Shown piece by piece: positions 32,077-32,585 of a stretch of 32,585 nt of DNA (positions are counted from its first letter, which is position 1; each line of letters begins with the position of its first letter). The notes beneath the pieces were generated by a model. That model saw nothing but the letters and a program-made list of their open reading frames with translations, made no database searches and was not told the DNA's origin. This stretch comes from Candidatus Aegiribacteria sp. GTDB taxonomy: Bacteria; Fermentibacterota; Fermentibacteria; Fermentibacterales; JCC-6. Made by a program: the position numbers and the translations under genes. The stretch spans positions 1 through 32,585 of the forward strand of contig JAUVEU010000028.1 in assembly GCA_030594645.1 (NCBI GenBank), given 5' to 3'.

Positions 32077-32585
32077 TCACCGGCCGATAACTGATACTGA
32101 TCCGGGCAAGCCTTCCGATTCAATAACTGCCGCCGGATTACCCGGAATAAAAAGCTTCATTGAGAATGGATTTCCTGAGGATAAACCGAAGTGAAGGTAT
32201 ACACTGTTCTGGCTTGTTGTTCCGCTGCCGCCTTCAACCTGCCTGAGATATATGATGCCGTCCTGCTCCAGCTCAACGGTACATCCGATGCCTGATGGAT
32301 TTACACCTTCAGGCGGATTAACCTTGACGATTGCGCCGTAGCCGCTTTCCGTGATATTTCTCAGGAGTGTTGGACCATCACCGGAACCAACCATCAGATC
32401 GAGTTTTCCGTCCAGATCGAAATCCGCTGCTGCCGCACCCCAGCCATTGAATACTCTGGCACATGCGAGCCATGTTACATCCTTGAAGGTTCCGTCACCC
32501 TGATTCAGATAGAGAAAACTCCGTCTGTCAGAGTATATGGAAGTAATGAAGAGATCAAGCCATCCATCGTTGTTGAAATCGCCCC
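32077..32585 (-). CDS. ASPIC/UnbV - FG-GAP (CRTAC1-like) secreted protein, C-terminal part (5' end outside window)
   Basis: The minus-strand frame is open from the right edge of the window to the TAA/TGA region at 32077. The first visible part has VCBS/FG-GAP repeats: GDFNNDGWLDLFITSI, YLNQGDGTFKDVTW, then AAAADFDLDGKLDLMVGSGD. The ASPIC/UnbV domain (~100 residues) follows, with YGAIVKVNPPEGVNPSGIGC, REV/RQV-type strand YLRQVEGGSG, SQNSVYLHFGLSSG and IPGNPAAVIE. This is the CRTAC1-like layout seen in many secreted proteins of environmental bacteria; a binding role is likely. An internal ATG at 32394 is not the start. It converges with the NapH-type gene, 7 bases apart. Confidence 0.82.
   Translation of the reverse strand, partial: GDFNNDGWLDLFITSIYSDRRSFLYLNQGDGTFKDVTWLACARVFNGWGAAAADFDLDGKLDLMVGSGDGPTLLRNITESGYGAIVKVNPPEGVNPSGIGCTVELEQDGIIYLRQVEGGSGTTSQNSVYLHFGLSSGNPFSMKLFIPGNPAAVIESEGLPGSVSVIGR

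Noticed and set aside
1-32585. tRNA, rRNA, CRISPR arrays, complete insertion sequences
   Set aside because: Looked for and not seen by eye; a covariance-model search could still find a small RNA that I missed.

Overview
The window (32.6 kb) comes from an uncultured-type anaerobic bacterium. Several secreted proteins end in a 'PNPF' C-terminal sorting-type domain (T9SS type A / FlgD-Ig-like), others carry FG-GAP/VCBS and choice-of-anchor-J-like domains, starts are often TTG or GTG, and iron is handled by a Feo system. This fits the FCB side of the tree, for example a Fermentibacteria- or WOR-3-like candidate phylum. That placement is inference; no rRNA or universal marker gene is present.

Layout. 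1-3200: tail of a secreted protein, an intergenic stretch of gene fragments, and a secreted S9 (glutamyl-endopeptidase-like) peptidase. 3330-4000: a MntA/HepT-type toxin-antitoxin pair. 4212-7805: a compact minus-strand iron operon (DtxR-type repressor, stand-alone FeoA, FeoA, FeoB, FeoC) with two matching TTTAG-N6-CTAA operators. 7806-8166: AT-rich region with a decayed fragment of an FmdB-like gene. 8167-14010: a small secreted protein, an unusual winged-helix plus M29-aminopeptidase-like fusion with a clear promoter, and two large secreted sorting-domain proteins. 14189-25692: surface-polysaccharide genes (two polyprenyl sugar-phosphate transferases, a DegT aminotransferase, two GT2 glycosyltransferases, a methyltransferase, an XrtA-type polysaccharide deacetylase). 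These are interrupted by a vitamin B6 operon (pdxS-pdxT plus an FmdB-type zinc ribbon), a MITE-like element and a 50-residue, 10-cysteine desulforedoxin-like protein. 25907-32585: secreted proteins, an S41 peptidase, a NapH-type membrane iron-sulfur protein, and the 3' part of an ASPIC/UnbV-FG-GAP protein.

Most notable: (i) an intergenic fossil at 488-617 that joins the C-terminus of FeoB in frame to the C-terminus of FeoC across an 8-base microhomology, with almost only synonymous differences from the intact genes; (ii) a second fossil, of the FmdB tail, upstream of the iron operon; (iii) a DtxR regulator without an SH3 domain whose gene overlaps a stand-alone FeoA gene; (iv) the HTH-M29 fusion with apparently lost metal ligands; (v) the Cys-rich mini-protein; (vi) a roughly 185-bp element with 20-bp terminal inverted repeats that supplies the stop codon of a secreted-protein gene. 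No tRNA, rRNA, CRISPR array or intact insertion sequence was seen.
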